Origin: Apricaphanius iberus
Taxonomy: Eukaryota > Chordata > Actinopteri > Cyprinodontiformes > Aphaniidae
DNA length: 64,000 nucleotides
Assembly: GCA_028564705.1 (NCBI GenBank)
Contig: JAPXFQ010001308.1
Coordinates: 558,001-622,000 of the forward strand
Direction of reading: 5' to 3'
Below, piece after piece: positions 33,069 to 53,894 of the stretch. The notes beneath the pieces are model-generated. The model ran no database searches, was not told the origin of the DNA, and saw only the letters and a list, made by a program, of their open reading frames with translations. Within the stretch, counting starts at the first letter, position 1. The number at the start of each line of letters is the position of its first letter. The position numbers and the translations under genes were made by a program.

Positions 33069-35929
33069 GCTTTTAATTACATTTTGTGGACTTCCTGACA
33101 AAATTAAAGAAATTAAATACACTTCAATGTGTCGCTTTGATTCTAAAAATTGACAGGTACAAGTAGATTATGACAGGTATTTCTTACCCTATCAGTCAAA
33201 ATGATGGAGATAAAAAAAAATTAAAGGAGAAAGCTCTGATGAAAGTAAATCATGTTCAAAAGGTAACATATAGTCACTGTATTGTCTGAGTCCTGGGTCA
33301 GATTTTCAATCAATGTTCCGGGACAGTCCTGGATTTGATCGGTAGATAAGCATGGGTATCAGGTCAGTTTAAAAAATCAATTTAACAGATTTGGTTTGTT
33401 AAAATTGACCAATGCAGGGTTCTGCCTTTGGAGGATGTGAACACAGACCTGCGCCATCTGCGCATGGTCTTTTGTCTGGTAACGTAACGTAACTTCCTGC
33501 CGCATCATGCACATTTGCTTATACCCCCTATCTGAGCTGAAAAATCGTTATAAATATTTAAATCGGGAACACTGTTTCCAACAGTAACTAATTCGGGGTT
33601 AGCGAGATTTAGCAGCAGGTCAGTTCGGCTGCTTGGTTGTGGATGAATAGTACTGCATGAAAGTTTAAAAAGTATCAATTGAACTCAGAAACAGAAATTA
33701 AAAAGGTATTCACATGTGTCATTTTCTTGGACGGAACTACAGCCAATTTGAGGGTGACCATCACAACTGAATAGTTGTGTGCCGTGATTTTCCCCATTGG
33801 CATTTCAAAAGACAGGAGCGTAGGAATTACAGGTGACAGTGATATTTTCAGACCACAGTAAGGCACTTCTTATCAGTTTTATTGAAGCGGTTCTGAGATG
33901 GCCGGAAATGATGGATCAAAACTGCCTCATTCGAAGTTCAGTTCTCCTTTTAGCTTCCTTCCTAATTATGTGTCTATATTTAAGAGGGAGACGCTGATAT
34001 ACTTTAGATAAAGTTAGACCTTTAATCAGCTAATGATACTCTTTCGTTCTCTTTCATTCCCTTCTTGATTCCTCTATAAGTAGTTACATGTATTTTTGTT
34101 TTGTTTCCCTACTTAACTTATCATTGAAATACTGTACAAAATTATAAGTAATAGCTTTGAAAGCTATAGGAAAATACTTTAGATGAATAATAGGTTTTCT
34201 GAGACTAAAATATACTTAAGTGGACTGATAAATTCCTACATTACACTGTATGTTTGTGAGTCTTTATCATGTCACACAGAGGGGTCTGAAATAGCCAAAA
34301 TCACCCAAAATATGGAAACTCATCTCACTTGTATGGCTAATCTTTAGTGTCTCCTACCTTGGAAATAACTTTTTGTTGGAAAATTACTATATAGATAAAG
34401 CTGAACTGAGAAGCAATTAGTAATAGGAGCAGTGAAAAATAAATTTATTTTAGGCCACATAGTCAAGAGTCCATTTAAGTGCAGCTTGCAGCCTCCTTTA
34501 AAGACTTTTACTGACCCGTCGTCCTGGAAGCACTTACTGTGTCATTCTTTTGAGGCCACATACTTACTCTAAGATCCTATTAAAATGCCATCTTGTTGCT
34601 GAAAATATGACTTTAGACTTTTCCAGGAAAGACAAGATAAAAAGAGGCCAGATGGCAAGTGAAATGGGAACTTTAGGACTGGGTGGGCATTCTAAATCAG
34701 CTCTTAAAATTTATGACTACCACCTTTATGTGACAGCAACTCCTTAGACCATTTGTTTTTCTAACAAATTAAATTACTGGAGTGAAAAAAAAGGCAAACT
34801 TTAAAAGGGCAGATTAGAAAACAAATGGAGATGTAGGAGATGAAAGAAGCATATGATGTTTTATTTAGTAAAGACAACTGAAATAGATGTTGAAGTAGTG
34901 GGAGACAATAACTCTTCTGGATAGGAATCAATAAATGCTTATAACATTTTTATTGTGGCTGAATGTTTAGAGGTAACAAATAACAAAAGAGTCATTTGAA
35001 AGAAAAAGCTTACATTACCAGCCCTCGTGATCCCTGGGGAAAAATTAGAGCCACCAACAAAACTCTCAGATCCCCAGGAGACCACTGACATATCTCTGCT
35101 GAGTATGAGAATGTGTCAGTAATTGTCCTATCAAAGAAAGCAACAATCATACTTTTAACATGTGGAAATATAAAAAGCTTCAAAAACACAAACACCACAT
35201 GATTGATTAAATAAGCTGCGCAAAGTTGTTGTTTTTTTGTTAAAGGGGCTGAAACGCTGAAAGAAGCGTTGAAAAGAAGCACTGAGAATGTAAATTATGA
35301 CAACCATCCTTGTACAAAAATGTACAATTCATTCCACACTGTGACACAAACACAATGCTCCTGAAGGCTGCAGAAAAGCGTAGAACGTGCTGACACATGG
35401 TGCGTTTTCTCTGAGAAGTGGAACACCCTCCAACAACCTGATCCACAACTACTGACAAGTCCCTTTCAAACTGCCTTTCTTCTCCTGTCTGAGGCAGACA
35501 AATTCATCCCTCTTGTCCCCAAACAATCACCTCTTTTCTTTCGCCTGTTGCACCAATGAAAGGTGGAGGGAGGCTCCAGAAGAGAGGGAGGGAGAATTAC
35601 ATCTGCCTGACAGTACTACACTGTAGGCACAGGGTTAATGTCCTGTGTGTTAGGGCCCGTGGGACTGGGCGTTTGGGCCCCAATATCTTATAACAGAGTT
35701 GACAAAGAGCCCAAGGCTCAACCCTCAGGAAATCTGAGAGGCGGGCTATCTAGGCCGGGATGGGAGGACAGTGGGAAGGAAGGACAAAACATCTCAGGTA
35801 CTTAGCTCGTTCCTTGCCCCATATATGTCAGTGTTTGCTGGGGAAAAGCAGCTTCTATCCTTTGTTCCTTTTTTCAAATACCTAGACCTAGAATACCTAG
35901 TGAGAGAACAAAATGCACATGAGGTGCCT
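33069..35929. other. Gene-free sequence
   Basis: No protein-like frame was found. Positions about 35460-35780 are G/C-rich, non-repetitive and contain CTTATA and GCTATCT motifs, so a conserved element is possible. The remainder is AT-rich and unremarkable. Confidence 0.4.
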
Positions 35930-36430
35930 TACAATAGCATTCATACTCTGTGAATCCTTTCAGATTTTGTCACATTATATTTATTTACATATGCAAAAAT
36001 TTGAAAAATGTTGTGTCCATTTGTATTCACCCCTGCTGACTCAATACTACAGTCGGGGTGAATCCTAAATTTCACAGTAACAGCTGAACGTGTTTTGGTA
36101 TAGATGTCTACTGATTTTGCACATAGAACCTAAAATGTATTTCCATTCTTCTTTCCAAAATGGATCAGACTCAATCAGACTGGATGGAGGGTGTCTGAGG
36201 TTATCAGTTATCAACTCTTGTTGGAGATTTTCATTTGGTCTGAACTTTGACTTGATGATTCTAACGTGTGAGTTTTACTGCTGCTCAGGATGGATGTTTG
36301 TGGTCCTTTGCATCATTATCCTGTTCTTTACAGGCACTAAATGGCAACTCACATCATGGAATCATTTGTGCATCCAAAACATCCTCCCTTTTTGTCTAAT
36401 CCAACATTCTGCTTGGGCTGCGTCTGGTTC
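35930..36430. mobile_element. Degraded DNA-transposon-like repeat
   Basis: 'cattcatactctgtgaatcc' and 'cagattttgtcacattata' at the left resemble the blocks at 1940 and 24953. 'tggatcagactcaatcagac' follows. It is non-coding; the frame at 36090-36494 is not protein-like. Confidence 0.45.
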
Positions 36431-36499
36431 GGAGCTCCAAGGCACACAAAAAAAAAAGAAAAACTTGCTGAGTGAACATAATAAAATTACGTAAATCAT

Positions 36500-36693
36500 T
36501 TCCACCCAACTGATTTGGGTCGATTTAGCAAAAAATTATTTTGTTGAGTGAACTACATGTAAACATGTTTGGTCAACTTAATACATTTGGGTTGCTATAA
36601 GGCTAAAAAATAAAAAATTCAGGGGATGAGACTCGAACTCAGAAAAGGACCCCTGTTTTCTGAGCACTTACACTAACCAATTTGCTACACAAT
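36500..36693 (-). mobile_element. tRNA-derived SINE-like element
   Basis: On the minus strand 36693-36622 resembles a tRNA: an A-box-like segment (TAGCAAATTGGTTAGTG) and a T arm TGAG-TTCGAGT-CTCA with a perfect 4-bp stem and a 7-base loop, then CCCC. The acceptor ends do not pair and no clean anticodon arm is seen, so it is not a working tRNA gene. The AT-rich body that follows ('caacccaaatgtattaagtt' on minus) is a common fish repeat. Confidence 0.5.
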
Positions 36694-36724
36694 AACTAAG
36701 AAAACTTTTATAGAATGATACATA

Positions 36725-37804
36725 GAATACCGAGATGCTAATGCATGCTTTTATTACCAGTAGAATTGATTATTGTAATGCCCTGCTTTCTGGTTTACAG
36801 CTTTTACAGAATTCAGCAGCTTGTGTCCTGATGAAGACCAGGAGGTGGGAGCACATTACACCGGTCTTAAAATCGCTGCATTGGCTCCCTGTATGTTTTA
36901 TTATCGATTTTAAGGTTCTTTTAATGGTTTTTATGTGTCTTAATGGTCTTGGGCCTTCTTATCTTTCTGAAATTATTTTACTGTATGAACCCTCGTGGTC
37001 TCTGTGCTCCTCTGGCAGCCGTCTCCTTATAATCCCCAAAGTCAGCACACAAACTCATGGTGAGGCGTCTTTCCCTTATCATGACCCTCGACTCTGGAAC
37101 CGGCTGCCAGAGGATCTCAGGGCCGCGGAAAACTTTCATGTTTTTAAAAGCAGCCTAAAGACTTGCCTTTTTAATTGAGTTTTTAACTAATTATTATTTA
37201 TTAATATATGTTTAACTGGTCAGCATGTTTTACCTGATTTAATTTTTAGTTTTGCTTTTAACTGTTTATTTATTAATCTGCTTTGCATTTTTATCTTTAT
37301 TCTATCTTAGCATTGATTTATACTTATTGTTTTATACTTTATACACTTTATGTTTAATACACTTTATGTTTTAACTTATTTTAATCTTCCTCCCAGTATT
37401 TCCTCTCTGGGGTCCCCCTGCATCGAGGCGGTGGTCGGCTGTGGCTTCCTGGGTGCCCCCCGGGTAGCGCTTGGGTAGAGATGGGGATACCATCCCTACC
37501 TCCTCTTGGTGCCCTGGGTCGGTGCCTTGGCTGCTGCTGCTGATCTGCTGCTGCCGATGCAGATGGCTCCCATGATGGCATTTCTTCGCTCATCTGTGCT
37601 CAGCCTGCTTTTTTTTGTGTAGCTTTTAAGTGTGTGTGTATTGCTGATGGGTTGGGTTGGAGGGGGGGTGTAGTTGTGATGATGGTTTTATTTTTGGTTT
37701 TTGTATGGGGGGTTGTGGGGTTTTGGGGTCATTTTAAATCTGTAAAGCACTTTGAGAAACTGTTTGAAAAGGGGTTTATAAATAAAGTTTGATTGATTGA
37801 TTGA
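36725..37804 (+). mobile_element. L2 LINE, 5'-truncated, with target duplication
   Basis: It contains the last part of the L2 reverse transcriptase frame, the GC-rich 3' untranslated block and an AATAAAGTTTGATTGATTGA end. A 14-bp duplication with one mismatch flanks it: tagaatgatacata at 36711-36724 and tagaataatacata at 37805-37818. It belongs to the same family as the copy at 18748 but is more diverged. Confidence 0.9.
36735..37178 (+). pseudogene. L2 ORF2 C-terminal fragment
   Basis: About 147 codons match the C-terminal end of the 927-codon L2 frame: L-M-H-A-F-I-T-S-R-I-D-Y-C-N-A-L-L-S-G at the start and L-W-N-R-L-P-E-D-L near the end. The endonuclease and the catalytic reverse transcriptase motifs are absent because of 5' truncation. 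A short deletion removes residues next to the L-L-S-G motif. Confidence 0.85.
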
Positions 37805-37818
37805 TAGAATAATACATA

Positions 37819-38317
37819 TGACTTCATTTTCAGTGTTAATTAAACATAATTATAGTATTATAAAGACCTGCCAATTCCCTTTTTTCATGAAAAAAATTAC
37901 GGACTTGTATTACTGAAACATTATAATTATGTTTAGATAATGATGGAAATGAAGTAATATTTGTTATTATATACAGGCTTTTTGAGTGATTGTATATAGT
38001 AACAAATGAAGCAACATCACAAACAAAGCCACGGGTCTCATTCAGAGAAATTCTATTACCTCTTCCAAGAAGTTTTTTTTTTTTTTCTCAAACCCAAATA
38101 AATCATAAAAAAATAAATAACTAGAGTTGTGTGTGATAGAAAGATTAGCATTGTCAGACTGTGGAAATCCTGCGCGATGCTGCTCTTTGTCAACAATTTT
38201 CTAATTTTGACATTATATCTATTACAGACTTTTTGTCCTCCCTATAACTACCCCTGTGGAGAAAAGGGATTTATAACAAATCTAGCAACTTCTTTCTCAT
38301 CTTATGGAAAATTTTGA
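37819..38317. other. Gene-free AT-rich sequence
   Basis: No feature recognised between two L2 fragments. Confidence 0.45.
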
Positions 38318-38735
38318 AAACAGAGTACATCACCCCGGTTTTGAAATCTTTAAACTGGCTCCCTGTAGTTCAGAGAATATACTTCAAAATACTTTTAAAA
38401 GTTTATAAATCTTTGAATGGTTTAGCACCAAAGTATTTTGAAGCTCTGTTGTCACTATTTGAACCCGCCAGACCAATAAGGTCTTCCAAGCCTAGTTTAC
38501 TAATCCTCCCTAGAATTGGAACCAAACATGGAGAAACAGCTTTCAGGTTTTTTTTCTACCTCTACCTGGAACAAACTTCCTGATGACGGAAAAGCTGCTG
38601 AAACACTGAGGTGCTTTAAATCAAAACTAAAAACTAATCTGTGTATAGCTGTAAGCGATTAATAATAACTGTAATGTCATATTTTTTAATGGGTCATACG
38701 TTTTGTATCAATGCAGTGTATTTTATTGTTCTACC
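38318..38735 (+). pseudogene. L2-like LINE C-terminal fragment
   Basis: The translation includes Y-I-T-P-V-L-K-S-L-N-W-L-P-V and R-I-G-T-K-H-G-E-T-A-F-R. This is the L2 C-terminal end, from a subfamily different from the 18748 copy. A frame shift after the poly-T run near 38550 breaks the frame. Confidence 0.75.
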
Positions 38736-38759
38736 CAAAACCATAGAATGTAAAATAGA

Positions 38760-39290
38760 ATAGATAGCGCCTCCTCACTCCTCCCCGTTTACCAGAATGA
38801 CACACTTTCATGGAGGAATTCATGGCGGATTCACAGACTCCTCCTCCCCAGCTCTGACGAAGCATGTTCCTAAAAAGGGCATAGGGGCGGGATCTTCACT
38901 GTAGACTCTGTCCTCGCGGGGCGTGTATGGGCATGTAGTTCGGTCGTAATCGCGCCCATTCTGCTCCTGCGTCTTTAGCTCTGATGCTAAACTTGGCTCG
39001 GCCCCCTCATTAATTATGCAAGATTTCAAAGAATTATCTTACGAAAACCAGCCTGGTGCCAAGGTTTTTTATGAGCCCAGCGTTATCTCAGGAAGAATAT
39101 GTAGCCATAGAAAGTTTAAAACAATGGGGCACCAGGCATTAAAGTTGTTTTTAACGTGTCTAAAGTCCAATGCTTTTCTATGGGGGCCTAGCGGCCAAAT
39201 GGAGATACTACAGCAATGGAGGCGCAATGGCGGCCTCCATGGAATTCGGTCACAAAGCAGAGCAGCCAGTGGCCATTGCCCAAAACATGT
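38760..39290. other. Unassigned CpG-containing block
   Basis: It is more G/C-rich than the flanks ('ctgtcctcgcggggcgtgta') and has no credible coding frame. It ends where an L2 tail starts. It may be an unclassified non-autonomous element. Confidence 0.3.
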
Positions 39291-39360
39291 AAAGTACCTT
39301 GAACTGCTGTGTTGTTGTTGAAAGTGTGCTATATAAATAAACTTGCCTTTTCTTGCCTTT
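39291..39360 (+). mobile_element. L2-type LINE 3' tail
   Basis: 'gtaccttgaactgctgtg' and 'aaagtgtgctatataaataa', with a (CTTGCCTTTT) tail, match the tails at 8033 and 63864. Confidence 0.75.
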
Positions 39361-41834
39361 TGGAGACTCTGGTGTGAAACATGTAGGATTACATAAAAAC
39401 ACGGGGATGGGAGTGGATTGAATCGCCCTGAGAGAGGTCTGCACTCTGTAATTGGTTTTCTAGTTTTCTATGTTTCTGTAATGGGCCGGGTAAATTGTTA
39501 AAGACCATCTGTGATATTCTGGTTTTCTGCCTCACTGACAGGAATCAAAAATAAAGGTAGTTACCAAGTGCAAAGGGAGAGAAAACTCAGATCTTCTTTT
39601 TGAAATTGGCTGATTATAAAAACAGCTAAGAGTGCTTTCTTTAAAAAAAAAAGAGTGGTTTGTTTATGTTGTGTATTATTTTAGTGTAAAATACACTCAG
39701 ATGCATTCAAGGACACAAATGTAAAAATGTCAACATGCCAGATGGGTTTGCGTCACTCACACATCTTTTTAATCAGTGTCATTATCCAGCATTGCATCTT
39801 CCCTGACCTTTTCTCCTCTTCACAGCAACATAGTTGTATTGGATAACACACGTCTTGTGTCGTTCCATATTTCCATTTGTCCAGTCAAACTTTCTTGAAA
39901 TATCTTGTTTGTAAACAACAGATTTCCAAAATTATTCAAACTGTTTTCTGCTTTCGCTATTTTCTAAAAATATTTTCAGGGATTTGGAGGTGTTATGTTT
40001 TCACATATGGACAGATTGCAACGTGATTTTCTCTTTTTTTTTTATCAATTGAAACTTTTTGTATTTTTTCAGATTAGCTTTGTTACTTTAAAATCTCATG
40101 GACAAATAGTGAATTTTTACATCTATTCCAGTTTAAGGAAAGCAAACATGTACGAACAGCAGCACTGTTTTCTTTGCTCCAGTTTTCTCCACATCAAAAG
40201 AGTAACTTTATTGCATGATAGCAAGGCCCTTTGGACACAGGAGACCCAATCACTGAGAGGAGTTTATGCTGGAGGCAAAGTGACTTTGCTGTTTATGTTG
40301 CCTTTCAGATGACCTTTTAGTGACCTGCAGAATATACTGCTCATAGCAGAGGTCCCTTTGGCACTGAACAAACCATTGGGGAGAAACAAATGAGAGACCA
40401 AGATGAAATCTGAAACAGGGTATACACCAAGAACATATAACAGACACAAAGGGGAAGCCATGATGACAGACAAGCAAAGGAAGTTAGTAGTTGCAATGAG
40501 TTAGAAAAAAAATGAAAGACAGCTTTGAGATTTGTGTCTGCTGGTCTTTGTGATCCAGTTGTCTGGAGCCTTTAGCCCTGCTTGCCCCAGCAATAATCTC
40601 CAACAACAGTTATTATAGCACTCAACTGTTTAAGTCAAGTTGCAACTCCAATTAACATGTTTTTCTGTCCAGTTGCACATGGAAGTTCACTGCTAGCACA
40701 ACACAGCTTGGGGTCTTCTGAGCAGCAAAACTGTGTTTTCTTGTGGGCTCTGCAACTAGATGCAAACTGTGACCTCTTGGACCAACTAATCTGAATTAAT
40801 ACAGAGAGATGAAGAACTTTATCTACGGTAAAATATTTACTGCTCATAATTCTTTTTAAAAGAACCTTAGTTTTTTTTTTTAAATGCTTCTTTTTCTACC
40901 CAACTTATTTAAGTTTCCTACCCACTTTGACAACCAAGGGTCCAAAGTACTATTCTCTATTCCACTTGTAATAGCGAATATCTACCAGAAAGTGTTGTGG
41001 TACTCAAAACCATTCACATTCTCTGTCTTGTTCTTGGTATTCTCTTTGTATCCCTTACATTATTTTTTCTCAAAACCATAGCTGACATATCCATCTTTTT
41101 TTACTTTAACTTTGTTTGAAACCCCTGGGTGTATTTAAAAGTCACCAAGTTTGTAACTTTGACAAATTAAGATTTTCTAGAAAACATTTGCAGCAGTAAC
41201 AAAATTGCTGCAATGGTATTAAAAATGGTCAACATTGGTTTAGTTTGGGACTTTGTCTCACCTCCCTTACAGTCTTGGTCTCAACTTTGGTTTGGTGTTT
41301 TTGGCAACAGCATTGCTACCAGCAAGAGCTAATGAAAATATAGAGTAAAATAACACATTGACAAAATAATGTAAAAATGAACTACATTTTGAGTAATTAT
41401 AAAACGTATCAGTGTGAGATGTGTATTTATATCTCCATTATTTATCAAAAGTCCTGACCTATCAAGACTAATACAATCATTTATTTATTATTTATTTACA
41501 TTTATATTTCACTGTTTTTCATTCTGAAAGCAATTGTTCCTTTTGAAAAAGCTAAATTTTTTAGCCTCAGTGTTTCAGCCCTGATAAATGTGTGATAAGG
41601 GCATGAAATACTTGATGTTCAGTTATTTAATTACTTTCTTTAAACGCATTCAACGGTTTGTCTGAAAAAGTTGCAACAATCTCTGATAGCCAGTGTAACT
41701 CTTTTTACAGGAAACAACTGCTGGGAGAATTTTATTAAAGATTTCCAGTGTCTGATGTCAGTAAAAGACTTGATTTTAACATACAATTTATAAGAAAATT
41801 GCACATTTACTCTTCTTCTGTAATAATTGTGTGC
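39361..41834. other. Gene-free sequence
   Basis: No protein similarity, RNA gene or clear repeat was seen. The two overlapping minus frames at 40250-40477 are chance frames. Confidence 0.45.
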
Positions 41835-41944
41835 GTTTCTGTTCTGTGTTGTGTTCTGTCTGTACATCTGTTTTTTGCTGCTGTTACAACCAAATATCCC
41901 TATGTGGGACAATTACAAGATTATTCTATTCTATTCTATTCTAT
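41835..41944 (+). mobile_element. Rex1-type LINE 3' end with (TATTC)n tail
   Basis: 'tttttgctgctgttacaacc' and 'tatgtgggacaattacaaga', followed by four TATTC units, resemble the tail at 12125-12270. Only the 3' end is present. Confidence 0.7.
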
Positions 41945-42013
41945 AATGGGAGTTGGCTGGGTACCCATAGTGCAGCCTCTAAATAAGGCATAATCTTCCA
42001 CAAAACTCCTTCA
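41943..42013 (-). repeat. Unclassified dispersed repeat, copy B
   Basis: This is the inverted counterpart of 5655-5727 ('ataatgggagttgg', 'cctctaaataaggcat', 'ccacaaaactccttcat'). It starts directly at the Rex1 tail. Its total length and identity are unknown. Confidence 0.55.
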
Positions 42014-42400
42014 TTGCATTATTCCCCTATGAATTATTTTGAATTTTTAAGTGTTGTGAAAACAGAAATATCCACATACTGTTCACAGTCATTAGTGGTG
42101 CCTAACCCCATTGAATACCAAGGGTCAATGGTGGCTATGAACAGCCAAGAAGCCAAATTAAATTTTTCACATCAATATTGGTATACTACTGGAATAAACT
42201 GTATAGATATAAGGGAACTCTTCATTTTGGATAGATAATATGACTTATTTGAAACATATTTTAGAATAGAAATATATAGAGAACCAAATCAGTTATACTG
42301 ATGTGTTGATTTCTACGTAGTAAACTGATGGTAGAAATTGCATTTTTTTTATGTTTTGCATTTGCTATTTAACAGTTTTATCTTTGTAAATTTTTGGTCA

Positions 42401-42735
42401 TCCATCCATCCATCCATTTTCTGAACCGCTTAATCCTTAAGGGGTCGTGGGCGGCTGGTGTCTATCTCCAGCTGTCAACAGGCGAGACAGGTCGCCAGTC
42501 CACCGCAGGGCCACATAGAGACAGACAGCACATGTGCACACACCCTCACACCTAAGGACAATTTAGATTGATTAATTAACCTGACAGTCATGTTTTTGGA
42601 CTGTGGGAGGAAGCCGGAGTACCTGGAGGGAACCCACACATGCACAGGGAGAACATGCAAACTCCATGCAGATACGAAGACACAACCTTCTTGCTGGAAG
42701 GCAACAGTGCTAACCACTGTACCACCGTGCAGCCC
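42401..42735 (-). mobile_element. tRNA-headed SINE, minus orientation, with target duplication
   Basis: On the minus strand the pol III head begins at 42735 and the (GGAT)n tail lies at 42401-42417. An 11-bp perfect duplication, atttttggtca, flanks it at 42390-42400 and 42736-42746. It lies just beyond the predicted 3' end of gata2, in the same orientation as the gene. Confidence 0.9.
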
Positions 42736-42825
42736 ATTTTTGGTCACACATTTCAGAATCCATTTTTATCTCCAAGACTCACAGCACAGAACGGGCAGGA
42801 AAGATTGCATAGTGAACTTAATCTC

Positions 42826-42831
42826 TTTATT
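42826..42831 (-). terminator. gata2: Candidate gata2 polyadenylation signal
   Basis: AATAAA on the minus strand about 680 bases after the stop codon, followed by a TG-containing stretch. It would give a 3' untranslated region of about 0.7 kb ending just before the SINE. Other signals further on cannot be excluded. Confidence 0.35.
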
Positions 42832-43508
42832 TTTCAACTGTATAAAGGTTGACCAGTTCAGACAAAGCGCTTTAGCTAAAAATATACTCATAACTGCGAT
42901 AACAGTATCCATATTATAAATCAGATAATATAGACAAAAGAGGAAACAATAGTGAAAATAAATTATCTGAATAACAATATTAATTACAATAACAATATTT
43001 ATAATAAACAGTGTTAAAATTAAAGTTCATAAACCTTTTTTCTTCCTCTTCTGGAAAACTGCTTTTAAAATCGTCCATAAGCCAAAAAGCCAGCATATTT
43101 TAAGTGGTGAAAGAATTTTCTTTTTTGTTTGAGCTGTCCTCCATTCTTACACATTTACAATATTCACAGTAAATATAAACTTCCTCAGCACATGTTGAAA
43201 CATGCTGGATTCGGGCAGTCAGTGGGGACAAAATTTTATGGTGCAAATAATTTTTTTTATGTGCCTGACAAAAAATAAAATAAAATAAAACAAGAAGGCC
43301 CAATGTTTCTTCAGCATTTTTAGTACCTCTTGATAAAGGAGAAAAAGGGCCTTCCCTCTTACAGTCTATGAGTGGTATAATCAATCAAGACACAGGTGTT
43401 GCATGTCAGCATGTGTTTACACCTTGTTTTCTTCACTCAGACCCCCCCCCCCATATGCAACCATCTCAGGATCATAAAATCTCTGTAGAGCTCCCTCTGT
43501 GGAGCATC

Positions 43509-51996
<8,488 letters not shown>

Positions 51997-52183
51997 CTCT
52001 CTCTCTGTGTCTCTTTCTCTCGCTCTGTCAGGAGGCTCTCCGGGACACTTTTTCTTTATTTATGAAGAGAATGAATATCCAATAAGATTCTTGAGAATCG
52101 TCTGTTTTTATAAGATCTTTCCAGTGTCCATGAACGGCTCAAGACTATTGCTGTCTTGGACGGAGAAGATCTGCATTCAAAAC
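51997..52183 (-). other. gata2: gata2 5' untranslated part of the first coding exon
   Basis: 187 bases between a strong acceptor (pyrimidine-rich CGCCTCCTGCAG ending at 52184) and the start codon. Just before the ATG is a GAGA-rich run. Confidence 0.6.
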
Positions 52184-52399
52184 CTGCAGGAGGCGAAAAT
52201 TAAGTTAACATTTTAAAGTTGCGCTTTACTATGTTTGCATGCTTCTTGGTGCAAGCGGTGCAGTTTTTTTTTATTTAACAAAATCTACATAGATGCAATT
52301 GACAGTCACTTCAATTTAAATGCAGATATCTGTGTGCACACATTTAAGCACTCAGCAGGCTGCCTGAATCAGCATGGCAGTAACATAAACATGCCTTAC

Positions 52400-52560
52400 C
52401 TATTTAGGCTGGTGTTTTAACCGCTTAGGAAAAACTGGCCCCTGTCTCCGTGTCGCGCTGCAGGTCGGTTTTCAGTGTTTGTCAGAGTAAACTGCGTCCG
52501 CTGGGACTAAAACCGAGGCACATAACTGCGGCTGACAGCGCTAGACCAGCCTTGTTAAGA
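52400..52560 (-). other. gata2: Predicted noncoding first exon of gata2
   Basis: A consensus donor (AATAG|GTAAGG) lies at 52400/52399 on the minus strand. The implied 216-base intron ends at the acceptor at 52184. The exon is richer in CpG than its flanks. Its 5' limit is a guess. It would match the proximal noncoding exon known in mammalian GATA2. Confidence 0.5.
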
Positions 52561-52620
52561 AGTCATGGGCGGAGTCTAATAACGCTGGGACCCAGTCAAT
52601 TGAAGTCTGCCTCCAAACAA
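52550..52620 (-). promoter_or_regulatory. gata2: Candidate proximal gata2 promoter
   Basis: On the minus strand a GC box (CTCCGCCC, 52577-52570) lies directly upstream of the predicted noncoding exon, with TTCAATTG and TTATTAG before it. No clear TATA box is seen. The placement rests on the exon prediction. Confidence 0.35.
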
Positions 52621-53817
52621 CATCAGAGAGACAAAATCTCTAACCAAAAAAAAGAAAAGAAAAAGAAATCACGGATTTATATGAACGCAAATTGTCTGAA
52701 TGCCAGTTTGTACTGATAAAAATAATTAAAATAAATACTTTTTATAGAAAAAAGTATTAGCAAAAAACTTTGACAAAAAATATTATTATCAGATATAGAC
52801 AAGGACACATTAGTGAAATAGCTTAGCTGTCACGAAATTCAAGTAAAAGAACAATTTGGTGTTTTTGTTTAGCCTACTAAAGTGCACTGGGGGGGAAAAA
52901 ACTTGCTAATTCTGATTTGAAGGCATTTTGAGGAGAGCAGATCAGAGAGCACAACTTATGTTTCCAACAATTACAGCATGGAGTTTAGGTCAAACAGCAG
53001 CAAAACCACCCCAGACCATCACATTACTGCCACCATGTCTGATTTTAGGCATGCTGTTATTTTCCTGAAATGTTATGTTACTTTTACACCAAATGCAACG
53101 GGAAGGATACTTTTCATACGATTGGACATGTTGTCGCGTTTTTTAAGAAATGTGACTCTGAACTTTGTAGGATTTTGTGGGAACAGAAGTAGTTTTGACC
53201 AAAGTAGGCCTATAAGCAAAATATTATTTAATTGATTCCGTTTTGGCCCTCTGCCCTTATTGTTGGATCATGGACATTCACCTTAACCTGTTATAGTTCC
53301 AGAATGTTAGAAATGGCTTTGTACGCGTGATAGTTATCACTAACTTTTTTCTCATCTTTTTTCTTAACTTCGTTAGGCATAAGGTTTTGCTTTTGGAAAT
53401 GCTATTAGACAGGTTCGATTCAGCTGATTTCTTTCTTTTATAAATCCTGCAGTAATCAGGGTGTGGCTTAAGAAGTTGAACAAGTAAGATTTAGTCAAGA
53501 TTTTATCTGGCCATTTTTCGTTCTCTTAATATGTAATCAGAATTCAAAAGGCCGAATTTTGCATTTACCATGTTTCTAATACTTGTTAAATGACCTGAAT
53601 TTTTTTTTGCAGAATTGGAGTTCCAGTTAAATTGCTAGACTCCATTGCTAATGGAGACTAACAATAACATTTAGAATCTAGTGTAAAAGGGAGAAAATTA
53701 TGTCCGAAGCTACACGGTGAGTTTTACTTTTACAGAAAAGTCTAGACAACGTTAAATAGCTCTCCACTATTTAAATGGGAAGTTGTTGCTTACGCTTATT
53801 AAGTAATTACATTATGT

Positions 53818-53818
<1 letters not shown>
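52621..53818. other. gata2 upstream flank, AT-rich
   Basis: No gene was found. 'ccagaccatcacattactgc' and 'caccatgtctgattttaggc' at about 53010-53050 are phrases of fish DNA-transposon remnants. The rest is AT-rich. Confidence 0.4.
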
Positions 53819-53887
<69 letters not shown>

Positions 53888-53894
53888 CTCTCTC
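53819..53894. repeat. (CT)n / (GA)n microsatellite
   Basis: About 38 CT units with one interruption. It lies directly next to a CpG-rich block about 1.9 kb upstream of the gata2 start codon. It encodes an artificial Arg/Glu run on the minus strand. Confidence 0.97.

Noticed and set aside
36622..36693. A functional tRNA gene
   Set aside because: The acceptor stem does not pair and no anticodon arm is recognisable.
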